Notes: generated by a model not told the origin, from the sequence alone. A DNA stretch of 64,000 nt from GCA-2746605 sp963704835 (GCA_963704835.1 CAVPHW010000032.1:244921-308920); one strand, 5' to 3'. Counted from the first letter of the stretch, positions 48,434-57,578 are shown. Made by a program: numbers and translations.

Positions 48434-48705
48434 TCCTAAGAGCTGAAATAATTGTAACTGGTTTAGTTCAAGGTGTTGGCTTTAGATATTTTGTCGTAAG
48501 AAAAGCTACTGAATTAAATTTAGTCGGGTTTACCAAAAATCAATATAATGGTTCTGTTTTAACAATTGTGGAAGGTGAACAACACTTAATTGAAGATCTT
48601 TACAAACAACTTAAAATTGGGTCTATGCATTCGGATGTTCGAGGATCCAATATCAAATATAGTGAAGCAATTAACGAATTTACAAGTTTTGAGGTTAGAC
48701 ATTAG
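48430..48705 (+). CDS. acyP: acylphosphatase
   Basis: 91 residues. Catalytic Arg19 in GLVQGVGFRYFV and Asn37 in GFTKNQYNGSV match the acylphosphatase consensus. Hydrolyses acyl phosphates in the cytosol; physiological role often unclear. Tightly packed between the EamA transporter and ispF (2-base gap). Confidence 0.93.
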   Translation: MILRAEIIVTGLVQGVGFRYFVVRKATELNLVGFTKNQYNGSVLTIVEGEQHLIEDLYKQLKIGSMHSDVRGSNIKYSEAINEFTSFEVRH

Positions 48706-48707
48706 TT

Positions 48708-49196
48708 ATGAATATTAGAACGGGATTTGGATATGATGTACATGCTTTCGCTAAGGATAGAAAATTATTTCTAGGCGGAGTAGAAATTCCGGCAGAGAAA
48801 GGTTTGTTGGGCCATTCAGATGCGGATGTTTTACTTCATGCAATTTGTGATGCTTTTCTTGGAGCCTTAGCACTTGGAGATATTGGGCAACATTTTCCTG
48901 ATAATGATCCAGCCTATAAAAATATTGATAGTAAAATTCTTCTAAGAAAAGTAAACAATTTGATAAAGGAAAAAATGTTTGTTGTTGGAAATATTGACTC
49001 AACAGTAGTGATGGAAAAGCCAAAGCTCAAAGAGTATATAATAGCAATTAGAAAAAGTATCGCTGATATTCTAAGTATAGATATCTCTCAGGTCTCTGTA
49101 AAGGCAACTACTTCAGAAAAACTAGGATTTGTTGGGAATGAAGAGGGAGTAAAAGCATTTGCTTCAGTTTTATTATTTCAAGATTTAGGAGTTTAA
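48708..49196 (+). CDS. ispF: 2-C-methyl-D-erythritol 2,4-cyclodiphosphate synthase
   Basis: 162 residues, MEP isoprenoid pathway. Zinc ligands Asp10, His12 and His44 (GYDVHAF; HSDADVLLH) are present, with GDIGQHFPDNDPAYKNIDS and the C-terminal KATTSEKLGFVGNEEGVKAFA, all conserved. Its stop overlaps the next start as TAATG. No other MEP-pathway gene is in the window. Confidence 0.97.
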   Translation: MNIRTGFGYDVHAFAKDRKLFLGGVEIPAEKGLLGHSDADVLLHAICDAFLGALALGDIGQHFPDNDPAYKNIDSKILLRKVNNLIKEKMFVVGNIDSTVVMEKPKLKEYIIAIRKSIADILSIDISQVSVKATTSEKLGFVGNEEGVKAFASVLLFQDLGV

Positions 49197-49798
49197 TGCT
49201 AGAGCAAGCTCTTTTCTTCATTAGCTCCCTTGACCCAACTTGGATTTATATTTTTCTATTTTTCTTTGCATTTTTAGAAAATGTATTCCCACCTTCACCT
49301 AGTGACATTATACTTGTTGTTGGAGCCTCACTGATTGCTACAACCTCAATTGAGTTCATTCCAATTTTGGTTATTACCAGTTTAGGCAGTGCTTTAGGTT
49401 TTATGCTTATGTACTTTATAGGATATTTTCTGAGTGAAAGGGTTTTAAGAACTGGAAAAATTAAATTTATTAGTCAAGATGCTTTACAAAAAACTGACCG
49501 ATGGTTTGCAAAATATGGATATTGGGTAATTTTTGTAAATAGATTTTTACCTGGCATCCGATCTGTAATTAGCTTTTTTTCTGGAGTGCATGAACTTAAT
49601 ATTCTTAAAACTTTCTTACTAGCTCTTATCAGCGGCTTTTTATGGAACATTATTATTATTTATTTGGGAATGACTCTTGGTAATAATATTGAGTTAATTG
49701 ATTATTACCTTAAAACTTATTCTAATGTTGGGATGGTAATCTTTTCTGCTATTGCCCTATTTTTTGTTGTTAGGTATTTCTTAAAACGTAAAAGATAA
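49196..49798 (+). CDS. DedA family membrane protein
   Basis: 200 residues. Conserved DedA/SNARE-associated features: FLENVFPPSPSDIILVVGASL near the start, GSALGFMLMYFIGYFLSERVL, then FAKYGYWVIFVNRFLPGIRSVISFFSGVHELN, with a Gly-Arg pair implicated in polyprenyl-phosphate or lipid flipping in DedA relatives, and ISGFLWNIIIIYLGMTLG. Integral membrane protein. Followed immediately by lnt with no gap between TAA and ATG. Confidence 0.93.
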   Translation: MLEQALFFISSLDPTWIYIFLFFFAFLENVFPPSPSDIILVVGASLIATTSIEFIPILVITSLGSALGFMLMYFIGYFLSERVLRTGKIKFISQDALQKTDRWFAKYGYWVIFVNRFLPGIRSVISFFSGVHELNILKTFLLALISGFLWNIIIIYLGMTLGNNIELIDYYLKTYSNVGMVIFSAIALFFVVRYFLKRKR

Positions 49799-51436
49799 AT
49801 GGTCAAGAATATATTTAGATCATATAAAACTGACAAAGAAAAAAAAGTTAATAAGAAAGAACTTATTCTTGGTTTTTTTTCTGGCATTCTACTAGGACTC
49901 TCTTTCCCACCGATACCACTTACGTATTTAATATTTACAGCAATGGTCCCTTATTTATTGGTTTTAGAGAAAAGAAATACATTAGCTGAAATAAACAGAT
50001 TCACTTATTTCACTATCTTTTTCTTCAACCTTACAACACTTTATTGGGTTGGAAGCTGGACTAAAGATGCTGATCCATTTTTAATGGTTGCCGGCTCTGT
50101 ATTAATGTTTTTTAATCCAATTGTTTTTCTCATTCCCTCTACACTTTATTATTATGCTAAAAAGTATTTTAATAAAGATTTTGCCATTTATTTGCTTCCA
50201 TGGTTCTGGCTTTTTTATGAGTACATTTATTCGATCACAGATTTCAAATTTCCGTGGATTTCTTTAAGTAACGGATTGCCCTACTTAAATTCTTACATTC
50301 AAATTGCTGATGTAATTGGTTCTTATGGTTTAACTGTTCTAATCATTTACACAAATATTTTTGCATATAAATTACTCGTTAATTTTGAGCTAAAAGGGAA
50401 ATGTGATTGTAAATTCCTTCTACTTTTTTTGATATTTCTTCTTGCCCCGATAATCTATGGTCAAATTAAAATAAATAGCTATGAACCAACCAATTCAAAA
50501 ATAAAAGTTGGGCTCATTCAACCAAACCTAAATCCAAATAAAAAATGGGAAGTGGGGAACTTAGATGAACAAATTGATAATTATTTTGATTTATCATATC
50601 AGGCTTCAGAACAAAATGTTGATTTAATTATTTGGCCGGAAACAGCTCTACCAGTTTATTTAATGACCGAACAATATTCTAGAGAAGCTAAACGAATTCA
50701 AGATTATGTTGATAGATTTAGAGTTCCAATTCTTACTGGAATGCCGCATGCCAATTTTTATTTTGATGCAACAAAAGCTCCTGCAGAGGCAAAACCAGTA
50801 AAGAACAGCGATATACTTTACACAAGTTATAACTCAATACTTTTTTTTAGTCCCGACAAAGAGGTTGAGCAATACGGAAAAATAAAACTAGTCCCATTTG
50901 GAGAAAAAGTTCCTCTTGTTGATGCCTTTCCTGTTTTAGGTAAATGGATTAAATGGAATGTCGGAATATCAAGTTGGAATACAGGAACCGATACAGTAGT
51001 TTTTGAAGGGACGTCATATATTTCAGAAGAACAGTATAAAGTTGGCGGAGTTATTTGCATTGAAGCAATTTATCCGGATTTTATAGCAGCCTTTGTTAAT
51101 AAAGGTGCAGAATTTATAGCAGTTGTAACGAATGATAGCTGGTATGGAAATTCAAGTGGTCCTTATCAGCATAAAGAAATGCAAGTGTTGCGAGCAGTAG
51201 AAAATAGAAGATCATTAGTAAGAGCTGCAAATGGGGGAATTAGTTGCATTATTAATCCACTTGGAATTACAACAGAAAGCACAGAGATGTTTTCAAAAGG
51301 AATATTGGTTGGAGATGTTGAATTGAGAAACGAAAAAACATTTTTCACTGAAAATCCAATTTTGTTTCCAAAAATAGCAATTTTTATTTCCGTTTTAGTA
51401 TTTATGAATTTTATTGTTAGAAAATTTAAAGGATAA
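49799..51436 (+). CDS. lnt: apolipoprotein N-acyltransferase
   Basis: 545 residues. N-terminal six-helix membrane region and C-terminal nitrilase-like domain. Catalytic triad: Glu in IIWPETALP (about 281), Lys in GKIKLVPFGEKVP (about 362), Cys in GGVICIEAIYPD (about 420). It completes lipoprotein acylation; a substrate, the TPR lipoprotein at 30.6 kb, is in this window. A KKEKKVNKK stretch precedes the first helix. Followed by threonine aldolase 9 bases later. Confidence 0.95.
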   Translation: MVKNIFRSYKTDKEKKVNKKELILGFFSGILLGLSFPPIPLTYLIFTAMVPYLLVLEKRNTLAEINRFTYFTIFFFNLTTLYWVGSWTKDADPFLMVAGSVLMFFNPIVFLIPSTLYYYAKKYFNKDFAIYLLPWFWLFYEYIYSITDFKFPWISLSNGLPYLNSYIQIADVIGSYGLTVLIIYTNIFAYKLLVNFELKGKCDCKFLLLFLIFLLAPIIYGQIKINSYEPTNSKIKVGLIQPNLNPNKKWEVGNLDEQIDNYFDLSYQASEQNVDLIIWPETALPVYLMTEQYSREAKRIQDYVDRFRVPILTGMPHANFYFDATKAPAEAKPVKNSDILYTSYNSILFFSPDKEVEQYGKIKLVPFGEKVPLVDAFPVLGKWIKWNVGISSWNTGTDTVVFEGTSYISEEQYKVGGVICIEAIYPDFIAAFVNKGAEFIAVVTNDSWYGNSSGPYQHKEMQVLRAVENRRSLVRAANGGISCIINPLGITTESTEMFSKGILVGDVELRNEKTFFTENPILFPKIAIFISVLVFMNFIVRKFKG

Positions 51437-51445
51437 AAGTTTAAA

Positions 51446-52468
51446 ATGATTGATTTAAGAAGTGATACTGTAACCAAGCCTTCAGAAGCAATGCGTAAGG
51501 CAATGTACGTAGCTGAAGTAGGCGATGACGTTTATAAGGAAGACCCAACTGTAATTAAACTTCAAGAATATGCTGCGGATTTATTGGGAAAAGAAGCCGC
51601 TCTGTTTGTGCCTAGTGGAGTAATGGGAAATCAGATTTGTCTAAATATCCATACTCAACCCGGAGATGAAGTAATTTGTGATATTGATGCTCACATATTT
51701 CAGTATGAATCAGGTTCGCCTGCAGTTCTAAGTGGGTTGCAAATGTATCCTCTAACTTGTGATAGGGGAATATTAACACCAGAAAAAGTAGAACCTCTAA
51801 TACGCCCAACTAGTGCATATTATATGCCTCGCACAAAACTGATTGAAATTGAGAACACTCACAACAGAGCTGGCGGAACAGTTTATAAACTAGATGAAAT
51901 TGAAAAGATGCAGGCATTAGCAAAAAAGTATAATCTTAAATTTCACTTAGATGGAGCAAGATTGTGGAATGCTTCTGTGGCATCAGGTATTGAAATTAAA
52001 AAGTTTGCATCATATTTTGACACAGTTTCCGTTTGTCTTTCCAAAGGGTTAGGCGCACCGGTTGGTTCTTTAATTGCCGGCTCAAAGGAACTTATGAATA
52101 ATGCTTTTAGATTACGCAAAGCTTTAGGTGGAGGTATGAGACAAGTCGGGATTCTAGCTGCTGCCGGACTATATGCACTTGAAAATAATATTCCAAGACT
52201 ATGTGAAGATCATGAAAAAGCAAAAATATTGGCAAATTATATTGTTGAATCGGGTAAGTTTGAATTGATAAACCGGGATGTAGAGACGAATATTATTATT
52301 TTTAAACCCTTAGAGAAAGGTGTTGATGAAGCACTCGATCAATGTAAAGAAAATGGATTGCTGCTTTCTGTTGGGCAAGTTGGCACCTTAAGAGCAGTAA
52401 CCCATTTAGATGTAAGTACAGGGGAAATAAAAAAGACTTGTGAGATACTAAGTAAAGTTTTTGGATAG
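51446..52468 (+). CDS. ltaE: low-specificity L-threonine aldolase
   Basis: 340 residues, PLP-dependent. N-terminal MIDLRSDTVTKPSEAMRKAM, EVGDDVYKEDPTV, PSGVMGNQ, ENTHNRAGG, HLDGARLWNAS, and the PLP-lysine in SVCLSKGLGAPVGSLIAGS (about residue 199), followed by RKALGGGMRQVGILAAAGL. Cleaves L-threonine (or allo-threonine) to glycine and acetaldehyde. Normal length. In the same operon as lnt. Confidence 0.95.
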   Translation: MIDLRSDTVTKPSEAMRKAMYVAEVGDDVYKEDPTVIKLQEYAADLLGKEAALFVPSGVMGNQICLNIHTQPGDEVICDIDAHIFQYESGSPAVLSGLQMYPLTCDRGILTPEKVEPLIRPTSAYYMPRTKLIEIENTHNRAGGTVYKLDEIEKMQALAKKYNLKFHLDGARLWNASVASGIEIKKFASYFDTVSVCLSKGLGAPVGSLIAGSKELMNNAFRLRKALGGGMRQVGILAAAGLYALENNIPRLCEDHEKAKILANYIVESGKFELINRDVETNIIIFKPLEKGVDEALDQCKENGLLLSVGQVGTLRAVTHLDVSTGEIKKTCEILSKVFG

Positions 52469-52471
52469 AGA

Positions 52472-52921
52472 ATGGACGTATCAAAATTTAAACATAAAAT
52501 TTTAGAAGTTGTTAAATTCCATGAAGTGGATATTATGGGAGTTTGTAATAATGCAGTTTATTTCAACTACTTTGAAGATGCTAGAATAAAGTATCTTCAG
52601 GATCTAAAAGCAAATTATAAACTTAAAATAATGGAAGATGATAATTTTTTTATAATGGCACATAATGAGTGTGATTATATTTTACCTGCTACACTGGATG
52701 ATTGTCTTGAAGTGTTAACAAAAATTAGCAAAATCAGTAATTCAAGTTTTACATTTGAACATCTCATAATAAATCAAAGCACATCTGAAATAATTGCAAG
52801 AGGCGGAGGCGTTCTTGTACATATAAACCTTTCAACAAAAAAAAGTTTACCATTGCCAAATGAGTTTTACATCGCAATAGAAGATTTTGAAGATAAAGTA
52901 GAGATCATAAAAAACACCTAA
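52472..52921 (+). CDS. hotdog-fold acyl-CoA thioesterase
   Basis: 149 residues of the 4HBT/YbgC-like type. The N-terminal VKFHEVDIMGVCNNAVYFNYFEDARIKYLQ carries the Asp (D of EVDIMG) and conserved Asn/Phe positions of the family; EHLIINQSTSEIIARGGGVLVHINL is the later strand. Substrate unknown. Begins 3 bases after ltaE and ends 15 bases before the exonuclease gene. Confidence 0.85.
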   Translation: MDVSKFKHKILEVVKFHEVDIMGVCNNAVYFNYFEDARIKYLQDLKANYKLKIMEDDNFFIMAHNECDYILPATLDDCLEVLTKISKISNSSFTFEHLIINQSTSEIIARGGGVLVHINLSTKKSLPLPNEFYIAIEDFEDKVEIIKNT

Positions 52922-52936
52922 TAAAATGAGGTTGAT

Positions 52937-53623
52937 ATGGGAATTATTTTTGATATTGAGACCGTTGGATTTGAAATGGAAAATTTATCCGAGTCTCAAC
53001 AAGAGTTTCTATTACGATATGCGGAAAAAGAAAATGATGATAAAATTAAGGAAGAGAAAAAAGAAGAGACAGAAAGATATTTGAGCCTCTATCCATTTAC
53101 TGCAAAAATAGTAGCAATTGGAATGCTTAATACTGAGACAGGTAGGACTCTAGTTCTTTACAATGATGAGAACGTGGATGAATGGACTGCCACAGAAAAA
53201 GAAATAAGTTATAAAAGTGGAAAAGAAATTGAAATACTAGAACTGTTCTGGAAATATATTTCTAAAACAGAAAAGGTAATTACTTTTAATGGTAGAAATT
53301 TTGACATACCTTTTTTAATGTTACGCTCTGCAATGCTTGGAGTAAAACCTACTTTAAACTTAATACAAAATAGATATAATATTACTCATCATATTGATCT
53401 ATTGGATCAGTTTACATTTTATGGAATTACCAGAAAATTTAATTTGGATTTTTATTGCCATGCATTTGGAATCACTTCTCCAAAGTCAAAGGGTATTTCT
53501 GGTATGGAATTAAAAGAGCTATACAAAGCCGGAAAGATTAAAGATATTGCCGTTTATTGTGGCGAAGATGTTAAAGCCACTTTCGAACTCTTTAAAATTT
53601 GGGAAGAGTATCTAAATATTTGA
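52937..53623 (+). CDS. PolB-like 3'-5' exonuclease
   Basis: 228 residues, RNase-H-like fold. DEDD-type acidic residues: Asp/Glu in IIFDIETVG (start), Asp in ITFNGRNFDIPFLMLRSAM (about 120-138), and the final Asp in YCGEDVKATFELFKIWEEY. The intervening IDLLDQFTFYG contains another Asp. This is the family of PolB-exonuclease-related proteins whose cellular role is not established. Last gene of the plus-strand block. Confidence 0.87.
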   Translation: MGIIFDIETVGFEMENLSESQQEFLLRYAEKENDDKIKEEKKEETERYLSLYPFTAKIVAIGMLNTETGRTLVLYNDENVDEWTATEKEISYKSGKEIEILELFWKYISKTEKVITFNGRNFDIPFLMLRSAMLGVKPTLNLIQNRYNITHHIDLLDQFTFYGITRKFNLDFYCHAFGITSPKSKGISGMELKELYKAGKIKDIAVYCGEDVKATFELFKIWEEYLNI

Positions 53624-53629
53624 TTCAGT

Positions 53630-53664
53630 AAAACCTCCGAGTTTAGAAAACCTCAGAGGTTTTT
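53630..53664. terminator. bidirectional terminator between exonuclease gene and etfA
   Basis: AAACCTCCGAG (53631-53641) pairs with CTCAGAGGTTT (53652-53662) with a single C-A mismatch, then T on the plus side and A on the other. It lies between convergent genes. Confidence 0.83.
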
Positions 53665-53677
53665 AGATAACTTTTAT

Positions 53678-54637
53678 TTACTTTTTCAACTCTTCAATTA
53701 AAGCTGGAACAATTTCAAAAACATCACCTGTTATTCCGTAATCCGCAATTTGAAATATTGGAGCATCTGCATCTTTATTTATTGCAACTATATATTTTGA
53801 AGATCTCATTCCAGCCAAATGTTGAATTGCACCCGAAATACCTAAAGCAATGTAAAGGTTTGGGGAAACTGTTTTACCGGTTTGTCCAACTTGTTCAGCA
53901 TGGGGTCTCCAACCTGCATCAACAACAGCTCTTGAAGCTCCAACTGCGGCACCAAGAACATTTGCTAAGTCTTCCACTAATTTAAAATTTGCCGATTCTT
54001 TTAATCCTCTACCGCCTGAAACAATAATTGAGGCTTCCGAAACATCTAATTTTCCTTCAGCTTTTTTAACTTCAACGACCTTAGTGGAGAGATTGGGAGA
54101 TTCAATGTTTTTCTCAACCACTTCAGCTTTGTTCCCAGAAGGTTCGCCAGGATTAAATACGTTTGGGCGAAGTGTAAAAACTTTTTTCTCAGAATTTATT
54201 TTTACATCTATTAATGCTTTACCAGCATAAACTGGTCTTGTTGCAATAATATCTGATCCAACTATTTCCAATTTAACAGAATCCATCGCAATTCCTGCAT
54301 CAAGTTTTACAGAAATTCTAGGAGCCAAATCTTTACCAATAGCAGTGTTCCCAATCAAAATAATATTTGCACCAACGGAATTTGCATGTTCAGCAAACGC
54401 TTTTGCGTATGCAGAAGAGGAGTATTTTTTAAGTGCTGCGTTTTTAAGGAATGTTACTTTATCAATACCAAAGTTTCCAATATCCTCAATATTGCTTAAC
54501 TCACTTCCAATAACAACACCTTCAACCTCGCATCCTAATTTATTTGCTAGATCTGATCCAGCTCTTGATGCCTCATTTGATATTTTCTTAAATACATCAT
54601 CTCTTTGTTCAAGTATTACTAAAATTTTATTCGACAT
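53678..54637 (-). CDS. etfA: electron transfer flavoprotein alpha subunit
   Basis: 319 residues. N-terminal ILVILEQRDDVFKKISNEA, VIGSELSNI, HANSVGANIILIGNTAIGKDLAPRIS, and the C-terminal FAD-binding domain: IIVSGGRGLKESANFKLVEDLANVLGAAVGASRAVVDAGWRPHAEQVGQTGKTVSPNLYIALGISGAIQHLAGM, the strongest ETF-alpha signature. Carries electrons from acyl-CoA dehydrogenases (one at 36.3 kb) to the quinone pool. Follows etfB by 9 bases. Confidence 0.97.
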   Translation of the reverse strand: MSNKILVILEQRDDVFKKISNEASRAGSDLANKLGCEVEGVVIGSELSNIEDIGNFGIDKVTFLKNAALKKYSSSAYAKAFAEHANSVGANIILIGNTAIGKDLAPRISVKLDAGIAMDSVKLEIVGSDIIATRPVYAGKALIDVKINSEKKVFTLRPNVFNPGEPSGNKAEVVEKNIESPNLSTKVVEVKKAEGKLDVSEASIIVSGGRGLKESANFKLVEDLANVLGAAVGASRAVVDAGWRPHAEQVGQTGKTVSPNLYIALGISGAIQHLAGMRSSKYIVAINKDADAPIFQIADYGITGDVFEIVPALIEELKK

Positions 54638-54646
54638 TTTAATCTC

Positions 54647-55393
54647 CTAAATTACTTTTGCTTCTTCTTTTAATAAACGGACTAATTCAGGCACAACACT
54701 TGAATCACTTCCAAGAATTTTGCCTGCTTGTTTACCTTGAGGTTTACTCATTTGAACAACTTCTAACTTGTTTTCAGAAGCAATAGCATCTTTTTCTTCA
54801 ATTACTTTCTTTTTGGCAGCCATTATACCTTTCAATGATGCATATCTTGGCTCATTTAGTCCTTTCTGTGTCGTTATTACAATAGGCAAAGATGTTTCAA
54901 CAACTTCCTTACCTCCTTCAATTTCTCGCTCAGCAGTTACTTTCTCACCATCTATTTCTAGACTAACTACAACACTTACGCAATTATACCCAAGAAATTC
55001 AGCAGTTAATTGCCCAGTAATTGAATTGTCGTAATCAACGGCTTGTTTCCCCATAAAAATTATTTTTGCATCTTGTGATTTTATTTCTGCGGACAAAGCT
55101 TTTGCTAAACTGGTAGAATCTCTAAAACCAGAATCTTTTAAAAGCACACCAGAATCAACTCCCATTGCAAGAGCTTTCTTTATACTTTCTTTGGATGATT
55201 CATTTCCGAGAGAAATTGCAACAACCTCACCACCAATTTTTTCTTTGGTTTTGAGAGCTTCTTCTATTGCTATCTCATCATACGGATTTAAAATGTAAGT
55301 TACTTCGGTTGGATCAATTGACTTTCCATCATCGCCAATTTTTACTTTTGTCGCTGTGTCCGGGACATGGCTGACACAAACAGCTATCTTCAT
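54647..55393 (-). CDS. etfB: electron transfer flavoprotein beta subunit
   Basis: 248 residues. ICVSHVPDTATKVKI-type start, PTEVTYILNPYDEIAIEEALKTKE, VVAISLGNESSKESIKKALAMGVDSG, DNSITGQLTAEFLGYNCVSVV, and LPIVITTQKGLNEPRYASLKGIMAAKKK are the family markers. It binds AMP and pairs with etfA. AGGAGGT lies just before the ATG. The upstream 130 bases hold its promoter, not clearly seen. Confidence 0.96.
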   Translation of the reverse strand: MKIAVCVSHVPDTATKVKIGDDGKSIDPTEVTYILNPYDEIAIEEALKTKEKIGGEVVAISLGNESSKESIKKALAMGVDSGVLLKDSGFRDSTSLAKALSAEIKSQDAKIIFMGKQAVDYDNSITGQLTAEFLGYNCVSVVVSLEIDGEKVTAEREIEGGKEVVETSLPIVITTQKGLNEPRYASLKGIMAAKKKVIEEKDAIASENKLEVVQMSKPQGKQAGKILGSDSSVVPELVRLLKEEAKVI

Positions 55394-55524
55394 TGTACCT
55401 CCTATTTATACCAACATAAATTTAAAAATAGTATAAAATTAGATACTAATAAAGCTTTTCCTTTTGTTATTTTTTTTGAAGTTATTCTTTGCGTTAACTG
55501 AACAAAGCTATTTGTAAAATGGGC

Positions 55525-55716
55525 TTATGAAAAGTAAAACATAACTGTAAAAAGTAATAAAACGTGCACCATCACCATACTGCTAATGAAAATCTTTCGC
55601 TTTTGCTGTTTTTTTTCGTAAAGTTTGTCTTCTTCAAAGACACGTTTACTAAAAAAATCTCCCATTGAAGGATCCCATTCTGGGTGAGTAAGTGGGTTTT
55701 CTATATAATTAGACAT
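55525..55716 (-). CDS. small single-TM membrane protein, 63 aa
   Basis: I do not recognise a family. The first 40 residues are polar (YIENPLTHPEWDPSMGDFFSKRVFEEDKLYEKKQQKRK), then one C-terminal membrane helix (IFISSMVMVHVLLLFTVMFYFS), so a tail-anchored or N-in orientation with a basic KKQQKRK stop-side flank. AAAGGAGATG precedes the start, supporting translation. It reads away from the CRP-type palindrome at 55831-55846, about 115 bases from its ATG, and is divergent from the 62-aa/STAS pair. Confidence 0.62.
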   Translation of the reverse strand: MSNYIENPLTHPEWDPSMGDFFSKRVFEEDKLYEKKQQKRKIFISSMVMVHVLLLFTVMFYFS

Positions 55717-55830
55717 ATCATCTCCTTTTATGAAAGATACATAAAAAATAATTAAAAAAAAATAGTTTTAAATCTTAACTAAAAAATATTCAACTTCTGA
55801 AACAAAATAACTGAAAACAATTATTATAAA

Positions 55831-55846
55831 TGTGATGCATCTCACA
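55831..55846. promoter_or_regulatory. CRP/FNR-family operator (perfect TGTGA-N6-TCACA)
   Basis: TGTGATGCATCTCACA is an exact match to the CRP core in both half-sites, with AAA/ATTT flanks that also fit. It lies between divergent genes, 115 bases from the left ATG and 151 from the right ATG. The protein that binds it is unknown in this organism. Confidence 0.6.
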
Positions 55847-55996
55847 ATTTAGGTTCAACTTTGATAAAAAAGTTCCGATTAATGCTTATAAGTTTCATGA
55901 CAAATAATGAATAATTAAAAAAAATAATAATGTTCTAAATCACTGACTTAAGAATCAATCTACTCCTAATTGCCAGTAAAAAATGGAGTTGTAAAA

Positions 55997-56185
55997 ATGA
56001 GCTATCAGTTAAAAGGAAATGCGAAGGAATATTTAATTAAGAGTGATACAAATATTCTAGAATTTAAACTAGATGAATATGGAAATCATACCGGTGAAAG
56101 TAAAGTTCATATTATTACTGATTCAATTGAAAATAATGAGGATAGAACAATAATTACCGAAAAGCTTAAAGAACTTGACTATTAA
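55997..56185 (+). CDS. hypothetical protein, 62 aa, partner of STAS gene
   Basis: 62 residues from ATG 55997, with GGAG about 9 bases upstream; a TTG nine codons earlier is weaker. No known family. The sequence (SYQLKGNAKEYLIKSDTNILEFKLDEYGNHTGESKVHIITDS) looks like alternating beta strands of a small compact domain, without a signal peptide or membrane helix. It is followed 15 bases later by the STAS gene, so both are probably in one transcript controlled from the CRP-type site side. Confidence 0.55.
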   Translation: MSYQLKGNAKEYLIKSDTNILEFKLDEYGNHTGESKVHIITDSIENNEDRTIITEKLKELDY

Positions 56186-56200
56186 TAAAAGGTTAAAATT

Positions 56201-56656
56201 ATGCACGATCTAAAAGAAAAAGAAGGAAATAAAGAATTAGATGCATTTCAAAATAGATTGAAGAATAGATTTATTCTTGAGGGGAGTACGTTAGGAAGGG
56301 ATAAATTAGACTTTTCAAGTTCATTTGTAAAAGATATTTTATCTTCACCAAACTTTTCGATAGTAAAGATTAAACTTGATCGTGCTACCTTAAGAGAGGC
56401 ATCAAGCTTCAAAGCATTTTTAGACAAAGTTATTGCTGAAGAGAATAACAATGTTATAGTCGATTTAAATAACTGTGAATTTGTTGATTCATCTTTCTTT
56501 GGAGTTTTGGTTGCGGGAGTAAAAAGGTTAAAAACGATGAATAAGAAGTTTTACTTAATTTATGATAATAAGAATAAGTTACCAATTTTCTCAGCAACAG
56601 GATTAGATAGAGTTTTCCAAGTATTTAATTCAGTAAAAGAAGCTGAAAGTGCTTAA
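56201..56656 (+). CDS. STAS-domain protein (anti-sigma-factor-antagonist-like)
   Basis: 151 residues. After a 60-residue charged N-terminal extension with a long coil (KNRFILEGSTLGRDKLDFSS), a STAS domain: VKIKLDRATLREASSFKAFLDKVIAEENNNVIVDLNNCEFVDSSFFGVLVAGVKRLKTMNKKFYLIY (about 51-117). The phosphorylatable serine position is the DSS in CEFVDSSFFGVL. No anti-sigma kinase (HATPase) or PP2C phosphatase gene is nearby, so its partners must be elsewhere. AAAGGTTAAA precedes its ATG. Confidence 0.85.
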   Translation: MHDLKEKEGNKELDAFQNRLKNRFILEGSTLGRDKLDFSSSFVKDILSSPNFSIVKIKLDRATLREASSFKAFLDKVIAEENNNVIVDLNNCEFVDSSFFGVLVAGVKRLKTMNKKFYLIYDNKNKLPIFSATGLDRVFQVFNSVKEAESA

Positions 56657-56657
56657 T

Positions 56658-57578
56658 CTAATTTTCTATTTTTTGTACAGTTCTTTCAATATATAACTGA
56701 GTTATTTCAGCGCCAATAATAAACAAAATAGATGCATAGAAAAGCCATAAAAGAAGCACAATAGCTAAAAGGAAAGCCTGATAAAATTGGTTTGACTGTA
56801 AAAAAGTGTGCACATAGTATCCAAAAACAAATCTAGCAAACTCCCATAAAATTGTTGCCCAAATTGCTCCAATAAAAACTGCCTTTCGGTCAAGTTTTGC
56901 GTAAGGTATGAGTGAATAAAAAACGTAAAATAGTAATAATACTACAAGCATAGTGGTAAAAGAAAAAATTGTATGAACTAATTCATCAACCTTAAATCTT
57001 ATAAGAAAATCCAAATTTTCAGCAGCATTAATTAATATGTTAATACCGGGAAGAACAAACGTAGATAACAATATCATTACAATAATTAATAATACCATCC
57101 CAAAATCCCTAACTAAACCTATCAAGGCACTTTTTTCTTTCTCGCATCCAAAAATTCTATTAAGGATAGTTCTCATACTACTGAAAAGCCATGTTGAAGT
57201 AAAAAACAAACCAATAACTCCCATAAAAAAAGCAGTGTTGCTATATTGAAAATATTCAGGCATTCTTCTCATAATTGCACTTTTGGCTAATTCAGCATAT
57301 TCAGGGTAAGGAATAACCGTAAGCATAAGTTTTGAAATATTTGCTTCTATGGTAAGTGGATCAATAATATTTCCGAGTATGGCGAAGAGTAAAAGTAAAA
57401 TGGGAATTGTTGACAATATCAATGAAAACGCAATACCACCACCAGAAAGAAAAATATGGTGGTCATCTATTCTTTTAAATAATCCAATAATGTAGTGATT
57501 TAAAAAGTCTAAAACTTTTCTGTATTGGTTAAAAGAAAAAAAGTTGCCAATAAGTTTTAATAAATTAAATTTACTCAT
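56658..57578 (-). CDS. YihY/BrkB-family inner membrane protein
   Basis: 306 residues with six hydrophobic segments. FLSGGGIAFSLILSTIPILLLLFAILG near the start, then MGVIGLFFTSTWLFSSMRTILNRIFGCE, and the C-terminal AIWATILWEFARFVFGYYVHTFLQSNQFYQAFLLAIVLLLWLFYASILFIIGAEITQLY are the family markers. Once mis-annotated as RNase BN; role unknown. Its start overlaps the purL stop by 8 bases, and its stop is 2 bases from the STAS gene's stop. Confidence 0.93.
   Translation of the reverse strand: MSKFNLLKLIGNFFSFNQYRKVLDFLNHYIIGLFKRIDDHHIFLSGGGIAFSLILSTIPILLLLFAILGNIIDPLTIEANISKLMLTVIPYPEYAELAKSAIMRRMPEYFQYSNTAFFMGVIGLFFTSTWLFSSMRTILNRIFGCEKEKSALIGLVRDFGMVLLIIVMILLSTFVLPGINILINAAENLDFLIRFKVDELVHTIFSFTTMLVVLLLFYVFYSLIPYAKLDRKAVFIGAIWATILWEFARFVFGYYVHTFLQSNQFYQAFLLAIVLLLWLFYASILFIIGAEITQLYIERTVQKIEN

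Noticed and set aside
52381..52400. Sigma-54-like motif TTGGCACCTTAAGAGC
   Set aside because: It lies inside the threonine aldolase coding sequence, its -12 part is poor, and no gene starts at a fitting distance.
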